Position numbers and translations under genes: made by a program
Shown here: piece after piece, positions 51,793-58,814 of the stretch
How positions within the stretch are numbered: the stretch's first letter is position 1
How the letters are laid out: each line of letters starts with the position of its first letter
Notes under the pieces: model-generated
Seen by the model: only the letters and a program-made list of their open reading frames with translations
The model's database searches: none
Told to the model about the DNA's origin: nothing
Assembly: GCA_030593145.1 (NCBI GenBank)
Contig: JAUVHU010000003.1
Coordinates: 19,984-83,983, forward strand
DNA: 64,000 bases
Reading direction: 5' to 3'
Source: Desulfobacteraceae bacterium
GTDB lineage: Bacteria; Desulfobacterota; Desulfobacteria; Desulfobacterales; ETH-SRB1

Positions 51793-52482
51793 TCAACCAG
51801 CTAGCCTTTCCTTTACAATCTCAATATAGATCGAATCAGTATAATCGGAAATAATCTTCTTAAAAGCCGTTAGGCTTTTTTCGTTCTCACCCATTACCGC
51901 ATAAATTCGACCCAAATTGAAAAAAGCCTCATCTTTCATAATGGAATCAGATCCTGAAGCAATCATTTCAAAATACTTTACAGCTGAATTGTAATCTTTA
52001 TTCCCTTCATGAGAATAACCAAGGCTGCTCAGAATAATATTTTTATATGAGCAATTATTCTTAAAGTCATGAAGCGCTTTATTATATAAGGCAATAGCTC
52101 TGTCAAACTCACCTGAATTATAACAGATATTAGCATAAACAATTTTTGCGAGTTTTCCGGCATCCTTTTTTGAATATTTATCCAGAATTGTCTGAAAATC
52201 CTTTTCTACTGCAAGATAAGCTTTGTCCTGCCCGTCATTTTTCATAATAATTGTATATTTTTGCATTCCCTGTTCCAGCATGTCAAAAGCCCTGGTTTCA
52301 GCCTTATTTGAAAAATAACTAAAGCCTGAAACAGCAATTATAAGTACAATTAATGCGCTCAGCCCGTATGATAGCTGGGTTTTATGTTTAATAAACAGCG
52401 CAAGCAGCCTGGATGTGAGTGTTAAAAACTCATCAGGTTTATTAAGAAGTTCTTTTCGCGTAATCTTTTTTTTCTTTGCCAT
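51793..52482 (-). CDS. membrane-anchored tetratricopeptide protein (YfgM-like)
   Basis: The 229-aa protein has a lysine-rich cytosolic start (MAKKKKITRKELL), one membrane helix (about 38-58, YGLSALIVLIIAVSGFSYF) and a periplasmic part with tetratricopeptide repeats (YANICYNSGEFDRAIALYNKAL, LSSLGYSHEGNKDYNSAVKYFE, FFNLGRIYAVMGENEKSLTAFK). This layout matches the YfgM/TPR_21 group, which helps periplasmic chaperones at the Sec translocon in E. coli. The role here is inferred. Confidence 0.8.
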   Translation of the reverse strand: MAKKKKITRKELLNKPDEFLTLTSRLLALFIKHKTQLSYGLSALIVLIIAVSGFSYFSNKAETRAFDMLEQGMQKYTIIMKNDGQDKAYLAVEKDFQTILDKYSKKDAGKLAKIVYANICYNSGEFDRAIALYNKALHDFKNNCSYKNIILSSLGYSHEGNKDYNSAVKYFEMIASGSDSIMKDEAFFNLGRIYAVMGENEKSLTAFKKIISDYTDSIYIEIVKERLAG

Positions 52483-52499
52483 TATTTTGTTCCTTATTG

Positions 52500-52658
52500 C
52501 CTAAGTTAAGCGATTTTTTGCGAAGATATGTGCTGAGATCTTGATGCATAAGGATTTGCAAAAACCGCAGGCATACCCGTGGATATGTCGAGGATTTTTG
52601 CGAAGCCTTTATGCGCAAGAGATCGGCGCAGATCGAGTAAAAAACCGCTCAATTTAGG
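52500..52658. repeat. inverted-repeat element with CCTAAATTGAGCGGTTTTTT ends (family F)
   Basis: Left end CCTAAGTTAAGCGATTTTTT, right end (other strand) CCTAAATTGAGCGGTTTTTT. Inner arms (TGCATAAGGATTTGCAAAAA and its imperfect mate) extend the fold. Fragments of the same family lie at 34995-35070, at the fdhD 3' end (about 23727-23750) and weakly at 63295-63312. Confidence 0.75.
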
Positions 52659-52664
52659 TATTAA

Positions 52665-53129
52665 TTACCAGATTAGAGAATTGTGAATCCATCCTCTGTC
52701 TCCATCAGCATGCTGGATGTAAATCCAGTTGCCTTTAGATTTTATTACCTTAAACGATATTCCATCTTCAACCGTGAATAATATATCATACTTTGTGCCT
52801 GGGCCGGATCGAATATTGCATTTAATCTCATTTGTAATAACAGATGAAATTTTACCGACCAGAGATTTATGAATCCATCCTTTATCACCTTCAAAGTCGC
52901 GGAAATGATACCATGGACCGGATTTTTCCAAAACAACAATAGGATGGTATTTCCCCACCTTCCATATGATATCGTACTTTGTTCCCGGCCCGGAACGGAT
53001 GTTTGCCAAAGAAGCCTTTATTGTAAGACGCTCTGCCAGAGCATCAGTGCTGCAAATAATGAGTAGAATTGCAATAACAGGACATAGTATATTTGAATGT
53101 TTTTCAGATAAGCTCCTAATTAAGTCCAA
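52665..53129 (-). CDS. secreted protein with two bacterial SH3 domains
   Basis: The 154-aa protein has an N-terminal signal peptide (ILCPVIAILLIICSTDALA, cleavage near residue 32) followed by two tandem bacterial SH3 repeats, each with IRSGPGTKYDI and GDKGWIHKSLV / GDRGWIHNSLIW. Such domains usually bind peptidoglycan or other envelope partners. Its start lies inside the end of feoB (14-nt overlap), so it is the last gene of the feo operon by translation coupling. A link to iron uptake is not evident from its domains. Confidence 0.85.
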   Translation of the reverse strand: MDLIRSLSEKHSNILCPVIAILLIICSTDALAERLTIKASLANIRSGPGTKYDIIWKVGKYHPIVVLEKSGPWYHFRDFEGDKGWIHKSLVGKISSVITNEIKCNIRSGPGTKYDILFTVEDGISFKVIKSKGNWIYIQHADGDRGWIHNSLIW

Positions 53130-55308
53130 TCAGCCTTCCTCCCTGATAAACGGAAAAAGCTACAACCCATGCAAGGGATGTGGTGTAAGCAATACTGAAA
53201 AACATCCACTTAAGGGAACCTGTCTCCCGTTTGATTGCTGCTATTGTTGCAAAACATGGCAGATATAAAAGAACAAAGAGCATCATTGAAAGCGCTGAAA
53301 GTGGAGTCATGCCGGATGATATAATGGCTTTTTGAAATGCGTCAGACTCCTCTTCTTCAACAGCATAAAGAATTCCCATTGTACTGACAACTATTTCCTT
53401 GGCAACAAAACCGGTAAGAAGGGCAACTCCGCCACGCCAGTCTATACCAAGAGGAGCGAATAGCGGGGCAAGTTTTTTCCCGATATGGCCCATAAATGAT
53501 TTTTCCATTTTTTCTGCGTCTTGAGCCAGTTTAATTTTCCTTATAGCAGTATCACGCTCTTCCTCAATAGATTGCATGCAGGATCTATCATCAACTTTGG
53601 CATCAACTTTGATTTTTGTTTCATACAATACATTAACTCCGACAATTTCCGCGGCATAATCAACAGAATACTGTATGTTTCTGGGAAATGCTGAAAGAAA
53701 CCATATAACAACAGAACCGATGAGTATAACACCACCCATTTTTTTTAAGAACATCTTGCCGCGGTCCCACATATGAATCAACACGCTTTTTAACATAGGG
53801 GCTCTGTATGGGGGCAATTCCATTACAAATGGAGCATCAGCCCCTCTTAAAAGAGTGGAACGAAACAAACGGCCGGAGACAACTGCAGCGATAACACCGA
53901 AGAGATAGATAGCAAAAATTACGGTTCCGGCTTTAGCGCTAAAAAATGTACCTGTAAGAATTATATAAACAGGCAGTTTGGCAGAGCAAGACATAAAGGG
54001 AGTTATGAGTATGGTAAGTATGCGGTCCTTTTTACTTTCAAGGGTGCGGGTAGTCATTATAGCAGGAACATTGCAGCCAAAACCCATAAGCATTGGAATA
54101 AATGATTTACCATGGAGTCCGATAAGATGCATTATTTTATCCATAAGAAAGGCCGCTCTTGACATATATCCTGTATCTTCAAACAGCGCTATACAGAAAA
54201 ACAGAATCAATATGTTCGGCAGAAAAATTATTACACTCCCTACTCCTGCAATTATTCCGTTTATAACAAGATCTTTTAAAAGACTTTCCGAAAGAAAGCT
54301 TTCCAGTAATGCTGAAATCCCGTCAACACCGATGCCTATCCATTCCATGGGGTATGCACCTAATGAAAAAGTCAACTGGAACATTGCCCATATAAAAAAT
54401 ATAAAAATCGGAAATCCGATAAACCTGTGCGTCAGTACAAGATCAATATTTCGGGATATATCTATACGATTTTTTGTGGAAGTTGTAAGAACCTCCTTTA
54501 TTATTCCGGCAATAAATCCATACCGTTCATCTGTCATCACTATTTCAGGTTCTTCATCAAAACGATCTACAAGTTTCTTTCTAAGAGCTTGTGCTTCCTG
54601 AATAATATCCTGACTGTTATTTCCTGTTTTCTGGACAATATGTTCTTTTAGAATCCTGTCATCTTCAAGCAGTTTAATTACCATCCATCTGGTATTATAA
54701 GGAAATTTGACTGCTATCTTTTTTTCGATAAAGCTTTGCAGTTTTGCGATTGAATTTTCAATATCCTTGCTGTATTTGACTTTGCGCTTCTGAGGAATTT
54801 CGGATTTTGATTCTGCCAATTCAATAGCTTTTTGCAGCAGTATATCAATGTCTTTATTTTTGTTACCAACCGTAAAGACAACCGGCAGATCAAGGAGCTC
54901 AGACAGTTTGTCAGCATCAATCTTCAATCCGCGGGCACGGGCAACATCAGCCATATTAAGAGCGAATATGACTTTGCAGTCAATTTCTCTTAGCTGGGTC
55001 GCGAGATAAAGGCTGCGTTCAAGGTTGGAAGCATCAATTATAACGATTACAACATCAGGGCATTCTTCAAGAACATAATTCCGTGCAATAATCTCTTCTA
55101 CAGAAAATGGAGTTAAACTGTATGTCCCAGGCAAATCGATTATTTTAAGATTATAACCGTATTTACTGACAGTGCCTTCTTTTTTTTCCACTGTTACCCC
55201 GGGCCAGTTTCCAACTTTCTGCCTGGTTCCGGTAATACAGTTAAATATTGTTGTTTTACCTGAATTCGGATTGCCTGCAAGAGCTATGGTAATACTCTTG
55301 TGATTCAT
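53116..55308 (-). CDS. feoB: ferrous iron transporter FeoB
   Basis: FeoB imports Fe(II) across the inner membrane, using an N-terminal GTPase. The 730-aa protein has G1 GNPNSGKTT (12-20), G3 DLPGTYSL, G4 NMAD, a GDI-like helical region, and a C-terminal membrane part with the two Gate motifs (IPMLMGFGCNVPAIMTTR, then PCFATIAAIKRETG with the conserved cysteine). It abuts feoA and is preceded further upstream by a Fur-type regulator fused to FeoA. It has a long insertion near 560-610 (charged, with KMEKSFMGHIGK). Confidence 0.96.
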   Translation of the reverse strand: MNHKSITIALAGNPNSGKTTIFNCITGTRQKVGNWPGVTVEKKEGTVSKYGYNLKIIDLPGTYSLTPFSVEEIIARNYVLEECPDVVIVIIDASNLERSLYLATQLREIDCKVIFALNMADVARARGLKIDADKLSELLDLPVVFTVGNKNKDIDILLQKAIELAESKSEIPQKRKVKYSKDIENSIAKLQSFIEKKIAVKFPYNTRWMVIKLLEDDRILKEHIVQKTGNNSQDIIQEAQALRKKLVDRFDEEPEIVMTDERYGFIAGIIKEVLTTSTKNRIDISRNIDLVLTHRFIGFPIFIFFIWAMFQLTFSLGAYPMEWIGIGVDGISALLESFLSESLLKDLVINGIIAGVGSVIIFLPNILILFFCIALFEDTGYMSRAAFLMDKIMHLIGLHGKSFIPMLMGFGCNVPAIMTTRTLESKKDRILTILITPFMSCSAKLPVYIILTGTFFSAKAGTVIFAIYLFGVIAAVVSGRLFRSTLLRGADAPFVMELPPYRAPMLKSVLIHMWDRGKMFLKKMGGVILIGSVVIWFLSAFPRNIQYSVDYAAEIVGVNVLYETKIKVDAKVDDRSCMQSIEEERDTAIRKIKLAQDAEKMEKSFMGHIGKKLAPLFAPLGIDWRGGVALLTGFVAKEIVVSTMGILYAVEEEESDAFQKAIISSGMTPLSALSMMLFVLLYLPCFATIAAIKRETGSLKWMFFSIAYTTSLAWVVAFSVYQGGRLIGLN

Positions 55309-55553
55309 TATCTTAAATCCTGTTTTACATTATCAACAGTTATCTGCGCTGCTTCTTCAACCCGAAGAGACATATGGTAACCCTTGAAAATCAATTCAAG
55401 AGGATCTTTCAAAGGAGCATATTTTTCCACATATACTTTAGTGCCTTTAATTAAACCCATTTCAAGAATCCTTCTTCGCAAGATGTTGCTTCCCCCGACA
55501 TGAATTATATTGCCGGATTGTCCTTGTTTCATTTCACTAAGCAGCATAAACAA
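55308..55553 (-). CDS. feoA: FeoA protein
   Basis: FeoA is a small SH3-like cytosolic partner needed for FeoB activity. The 81-aa protein has the family pattern SGNIIHVGGSNILRRRILEMGLIKGTKVYVEKYAPLKDPLELIFKGYHMSLRVEEA. Its stop overlaps the feoB ATG by one base, a coupled arrangement. The exact start could be the first or third Met. No clear Fur box was seen in the 191-nt upstream gap, which holds a D-family repeat fragment. Confidence 0.95.
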   Translation of the reverse strand: MFMLLSEMKQGQSGNIIHVGGSNILRRRILEMGLIKGTKVYVEKYAPLKDPLELIFKGYHMSLRVEEAAQITVDNVKQDLR

Positions 55554-55574
55554 ATCTCCGATATTAATTTAACT

Positions 55575-55726
55575 TACGTTAAGCAATTAGCCGTTAGCTC
55601 TTAGCTCTTATGAAATACGCATTTGTACAATTATTTATTAATCACCCATCGGGTGCAATATTATTATTTAACATCTTAACACCTAACACTTGATGAATTC
55701 GACTTTTTACGAATTCATCACTATTT
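55575..55726. repeat. TTAGC-word and CGTAAAAAGTCGA repeat fragments before feoA
   Basis: GCAATTAGCCGTTAGCTCTT and AATTATTTATTAATCACC are the inverted counterparts of 30560-30660. CCTAACACTTGATGAATTCG plus ACTTTTTACGAATTCATCAC repeats the right half of the element before adk. A GGGTG-containing centre differs between copies. Confidence 0.65.
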
Positions 55727-55744
55727 AATGTTGGGTTTATTTTT

Positions 55745-56425
55745 TTAAACAGGGACCGGCTCGACAAGTATTTTCTTTGCCAGTCCACGTCCCAGAGCGT
55801 AACGCTTGCAATCTATCGCGACAACTAACTGCCCAGCACCCATGTTGGTTACAACATCTATCTTATCTCCAGGCCTCAAGCCCATGCTCATCAAACGCAT
55901 ATGCGCGCCTGAGCCGCCGGTAAAACCTTTTATTACGAGCTGTTCTCCCTGTTTTGCCATAACAAGAGGCATAATCTGTGTGCGATCTTTAAGACATTTT
56001 GAACAAATGCCGTAGATTTCCATACTGTGCTGGAGTATATGAAAACCAAAATCATCTGCTATCTGCATCTGAAGATTCTCAAGCCGTTCATTATGAAACT
56101 CAATAATATTATTGCATTTGGTGCATATCATATGATCATGGTGCTGACAAAGGTGCCTGTGCTCATAACGTACCCGACCATTATCAAATCTGTTTAACTG
56201 TGCAAAACCAAAACGGCACATAAGTTTCAGGGTTTCTCTGACAAAATCAGGCTCAAATTTATACCCGTGTTTACTTAGAAGCTCAGTTAGTTCGCTTGCT
56301 GTAACGTGACGTTCGGTATGCAGGAATACTTCAAGAATCTTAAACCTGTCTTCGAAATTATCAATATGCTCCTGCTTAAAGAGCTTCTTGAACTGTTCCT
56401 TTTCATAATTATGGATCGGTTTCAT
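55745..56425 (-). CDS. Fur-family regulator fused to a C-terminal FeoA domain
   Basis: The 226-aa protein has a Fur winged helix (about 10-88, with TASELTELLSKHGYKFEPDFVRETLKLM), the metal and dimer region CQHHDHMICTKCNNIIEFH (HHDH 95-98, C101/C104) and a second Cys pair C141/C144. A complete FeoA SH3-like domain follows at about 150-226 (GEQLVIKGFTGGSGAHMRLMSMGLRPGDKIDVV). FeoA domains are usual in DtxR-type regulators but not in standard Fur proteins of about 150 aa. It lies upstream of feoAB on the same strand, so it likely controls ferrous iron uptake. The FeoA part may change metal sensing or dimer contacts. ATG 56425 is preferred over a TTG three codons upstream. Confidence 0.9.
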   Translation of the reverse strand: MKPIHNYEKEQFKKLFKQEHIDNFEDRFKILEVFLHTERHVTASELTELLSKHGYKFEPDFVRETLKLMCRFGFAQLNRFDNGRVRYEHRHLCQHHDHMICTKCNNIIEFHNERLENLQMQIADDFGFHILQHSMEIYGICSKCLKDRTQIMPLVMAKQGEQLVIKGFTGGSGAHMRLMSMGLRPGDKIDVVTNMGAGQLVVAIDCKRYALGRGLAKKILVEPVPV

Positions 56426-56444
56426 ATTTATCAAATCTCTTATT

Positions 56445-56591
56445 TAGTGTCCATCCACAAGTGGTAGATTTTGGTTCCTGGCAAGGCTCGAGCGTTTTTG
56501 CAACCGCAGGCATAGTGTAACTATTCCGAGGATTGCAAAAAAGCGAGAACGCCGCCAGGGGCCGAAAGATGCCATTTGTGGATGGACACTA
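56445..56591. repeat. MITE-like element with TAGTGTCCATCCACAA ends
   Basis: Terminal repeats 56445-56460 and 56576-56591 are exact reverse complements (16 bp), with imperfect inner arms (TCCTGGCAAGGCTCGAGCG against CCCTGGCGGCGTTCTCGCT). If the ends are taken as AGTGTCC...GGACACT, the flanks are both ATTT, a possible 4-bp target duplication. The stop codon of the FmdB-type gene lies in the right end. Confidence 0.8.
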
Positions 56592-56834
56592 TTTAGTTAG
56601 CCCGGGAATAGTATAAGTAGTGCATGAACCGGTTGAACATGTTCTGGTTTTCACACCTGCGTCTTTATTCCCGGCAGAGCTGCATGGCATTGCATAGTTG
56701 GTTGTACTTATAATACGTTCAAATTCCGCGGAATGACATTTAGGACATTTTAATTCTGCTTCATCATCTTTGTTCATTACAAGCAGCTCAAAATACTCCT
56801 GGCATTTTAAACATTTAAATTCATATATAGGCAT
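56589..56834 (-). CDS. FmdB-type zinc-ribbon protein
   Basis: The 81-aa protein has the N-terminal FmdB zinc ribbon (MPIYEFKCLKCQEYFELL, CPKCHSAEFERI), followed by a Cys-containing tail (CSSAGNKDAG, CSTGSC). FmdB-like proteins were named from a presumed formamidase/amidase regulator, but the role of most is unknown. The ATG at 56834 has AAGGAG seven bases upstream. Its stop codon is formed by the terminal repeat of the neighbouring MITE-like element, so the last residues may be secondary. Confidence 0.85.
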   Translation of the reverse strand: MPIYEFKCLKCQEYFELLVMNKDDEAELKCPKCHSAEFERIISTTNYAMPCSSAGNKDAGVKTRTCSTGSCTTYTIPGLTK

Positions 56835-56864
56835 GGTCAAACTCCTTTTATATTGATGAACTTA

Positions 56865-57080
56865 CCGCCCTTCGGGCGGGCTTAAAAGATGAACGTCCAA
56901 CATCGAACGTCCAACATCGAATTTTGAATAAGGAATTCTGCCAATTTATAAATCGGCAGAGCAAAGCGATTTCATCATTCGATGTTCAACGTTCGATGTT
57001 CGATGTTGGACGTTCAAAAAAATCCACCTATATCCTATGATACCGAATTAGGCATAAAATGGAAATTCCTACACTATATA
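56865..57080. repeat. full-length GAACRTC-word element (family G), reverse orientation
   Basis: It contains GCCCTTCGGGCGGGC, then arms GAACGTCCAACATCGAACGT ... TTCGATGTTGGACGTTC with core AAGGAATTCTGCCAATTTAT, and the extension ATATCCTATGATACCGAATT / ATAAAATGGAAATTCCTACA. It is the mirror of 46139-46370. The stop of the kinase gene (57069) lies in the extension. Confidence 0.85.
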
Positions 57081-57659
57081 TTTATCAAGGGCTTCCCTGA
57101 CAATTTGAGCATTTTCAAACGATGTGCCTTTGCTGTTATCGATAACAATTTCCGCTTTCTGGTTTTCCTCGTACGGAATATCAACACCAATTACTTTGCC
57201 AAGGTCTTTAAACTGGGTTCCTTTTTCCTTTCGTTCCAACGCGCGAACATACATTTGCGCTGCGACCTTTCCCCCTTTGCGTTTTGATTCTCTTTCAATA
57301 CAGGTTGAAAGGGGGCACTTTACCATTACTTCAACAAATCGTCTGATTTTTTTTCTCGCTCTTTCCCTGTATAAAAGTTTGTGAGCTGTTGCGTCTATAA
57401 TTACATTCATTTTGTTTTGAACACGTTCAAAGGCAAAATCGGCCAGCTTCTCATAAACAAAATCACGTTCTTTAACAGTATATTGCGGATTTGCAACATA
57501 CTGTTTTCGAATATCATCCAACTCAACTCTTTCGCACTTGATTCTGTTTTTACTCAGCATCTGATAAACTAATTTTGAGATCTCGCTTTTACCGGAACCT
57601 GGCAGACCTGTAAACCAGACAGCCCATCCGTTATTCGAGGTATCGGTTGATTTCATCAA
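57069..57659 (-). CDS. APS-kinase-like (CysC-type) P-loop kinase, substrate uncertain
   Basis: The 196-aa protein resembles adenylylsulfate kinase: P-loop WFTGLPGSGKSEIS (about 16-28), ELDDIRKQ, a VIIDATAHKLLYRERAR segment, and VMVKCPLSTCIERESKRKGG. Canonical CysC has GLSGSGKST and a FISPF-type loop, which are not matched well here. A sulfate reducer also does not need PAPS for dissimilation. The start overlaps the preceding APH-like kinase gene by 29 nt, so the two are translated together and may phosphorylate the same kind of small molecule or nucleotide. The stop codon sits inside a G-family repeat extension. Confidence 0.7.
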   Translation of the reverse strand: MMKSTDTSNNGWAVWFTGLPGSGKSEISKLVYQMLSKNRIKCERVELDDIRKQYVANPQYTVKERDFVYEKLADFAFERVQNKMNVIIDATAHKLLYRERARKKIRRFVEVMVKCPLSTCIERESKRKGGKVAAQMYVRALERKEKGTQFKDLGKVIGVDIPYEENQKAEIVIDNSKGTSFENAQIVREALDKYIV

Positions 57660-58713
57660 TATTTATCCTGTCTGTTGAAAGCACGTTTCTGATAAAGTTA
57701 AAAAGTTTTCTTCGTACTTCTTCCGAATGATCTGGATACCATTCAGGAGAAGCGATTACCAACCCTCGAAACGCGTAAAATGGCTGGATAACCTTAAATA
57801 TATCGTGATCATTTGTTTTGTCGAGATAGGTTTCCATATATATATCATGCAGTTTTTTGTATGGGCCATCCAATTTGCCGTATTTTAAAATGGAATAAAG
57901 GAGATAGTTTATACTCAATGTTGCGACATCATCGGCTGCTTCCCCGTATTCTCCACGGCTGCGATCAAAGGTGGAAAAATCGGTTCCTTCCCGAAATTTT
58001 ATATTCCATGGATGAAAATCGCCATGTTCCCGGCAAAGGCGAGAGGTGTACTGCTTGAGCTTCCAGCGCCACTCAACACAGAACTTTTCGATTTCACAAA
58101 AAGTATCGTCACTGCAAAATTCATAATGTCGTGGATAGCCGTCAACAATTCCCATTATACATTCGCCATGACCTACAAGATCTCTTATTTTTCTGGTATA
58201 AAGGTCCGGTTCATCTTTTTTTTCCTTGTGCACATCCGCCAGATATTCGCCAAGAGCCTTTGCCCTCTCAAGATCTCTATTTGCAAGCGGCTCCTCACTT
58301 AAGCGTGCCAGATCTAAATAGTAATCGGTCCCTTCCACCTTTTCGGTCAGCAAAAAATAGGTAGCAGCATCACGAACAGAACAGGCACTGCCATGCTCCG
58401 TAAAGTAACCTATGTCAAGAGGTTTTGCGTGTTTGGAAAGCTTCCGACCGGCATAATACTGAAACATTAATACATGTACCCTGTCCCACATATACTGGTG
58501 GCCGTACTTGTCATTGCGCATGGTAGAAAAGACAACCGACCTGTCAACGCCGTCTTTGCGAAATGTAATTAAAAATGTATCTCCATAGCCCAGCTTTTTT
58601 ATTGTATCGTCAAATCCACCCAGCTTATCGCTTCCTATCAGCTCCACAGGCCCGCCAAAACGTTCTTCCAGGTATTCCTTAAGAACATCGATTTTTACAG
58701 GTATGTTTTCCAT
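57631..58713 (-). CDS. aminoglycoside-phosphotransferase-like (APH fold) kinase
   Basis: The 360-aa protein has the APH/choline-kinase catalytic loop HGDFHPWN (230-237) and the metal aspartate in STFDRSRGEYG (D250), with a weak N-terminal lobe (LGYGDTFLITFRKDGVDRSVVFSTMRND). Family members phosphorylate small molecules such as aminoglycosides, sugars, homoserine or choline, and the substrate here is unknown. It is co-transcribed with the CysC-like kinase, with which it overlaps by 29 nt. Drug resistance should not be assumed from the fold. Confidence 0.75.
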   Translation of the reverse strand: MENIPVKIDVLKEYLEERFGGPVELIGSDKLGGFDDTIKKLGYGDTFLITFRKDGVDRSVVFSTMRNDKYGHQYMWDRVHVLMFQYYAGRKLSKHAKPLDIGYFTEHGSACSVRDAATYFLLTEKVEGTDYYLDLARLSEEPLANRDLERAKALGEYLADVHKEKKDEPDLYTRKIRDLVGHGECIMGIVDGYPRHYEFCSDDTFCEIEKFCVEWRWKLKQYTSRLCREHGDFHPWNIKFREGTDFSTFDRSRGEYGEAADDVATLSINYLLYSILKYGKLDGPYKKLHDIYMETYLDKTNDHDIFKVIQPFYAFRGLVIASPEWYPDHSEEVRRKLFNFIRNVLSTDRINIDEINRYLE

Positions 58714-58814
58714 TGATTCAATTCCTATTGAGTTAGTTGCTTAAATTAAAAAACAATCACGTCTCTTTTCAGGGCGTACGCCGCAAAACACGAAATATTG
58801 AAAGCAGGAAACAA

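Noticed and set aside
55554-55744. Fur box before feoA
   Set aside because: I looked for a GATAATGATAATCATTATC-like dyad and found none; the only dyad (TTAAC-TTAC-GTTAA) is at the edge of a dispersed repeat.
57631-58713. Aminoglycoside resistance gene
   Set aside because: Only the general APH fold motifs are present; nothing indicates an antibiotic substrate, and the operon context points to metabolism.
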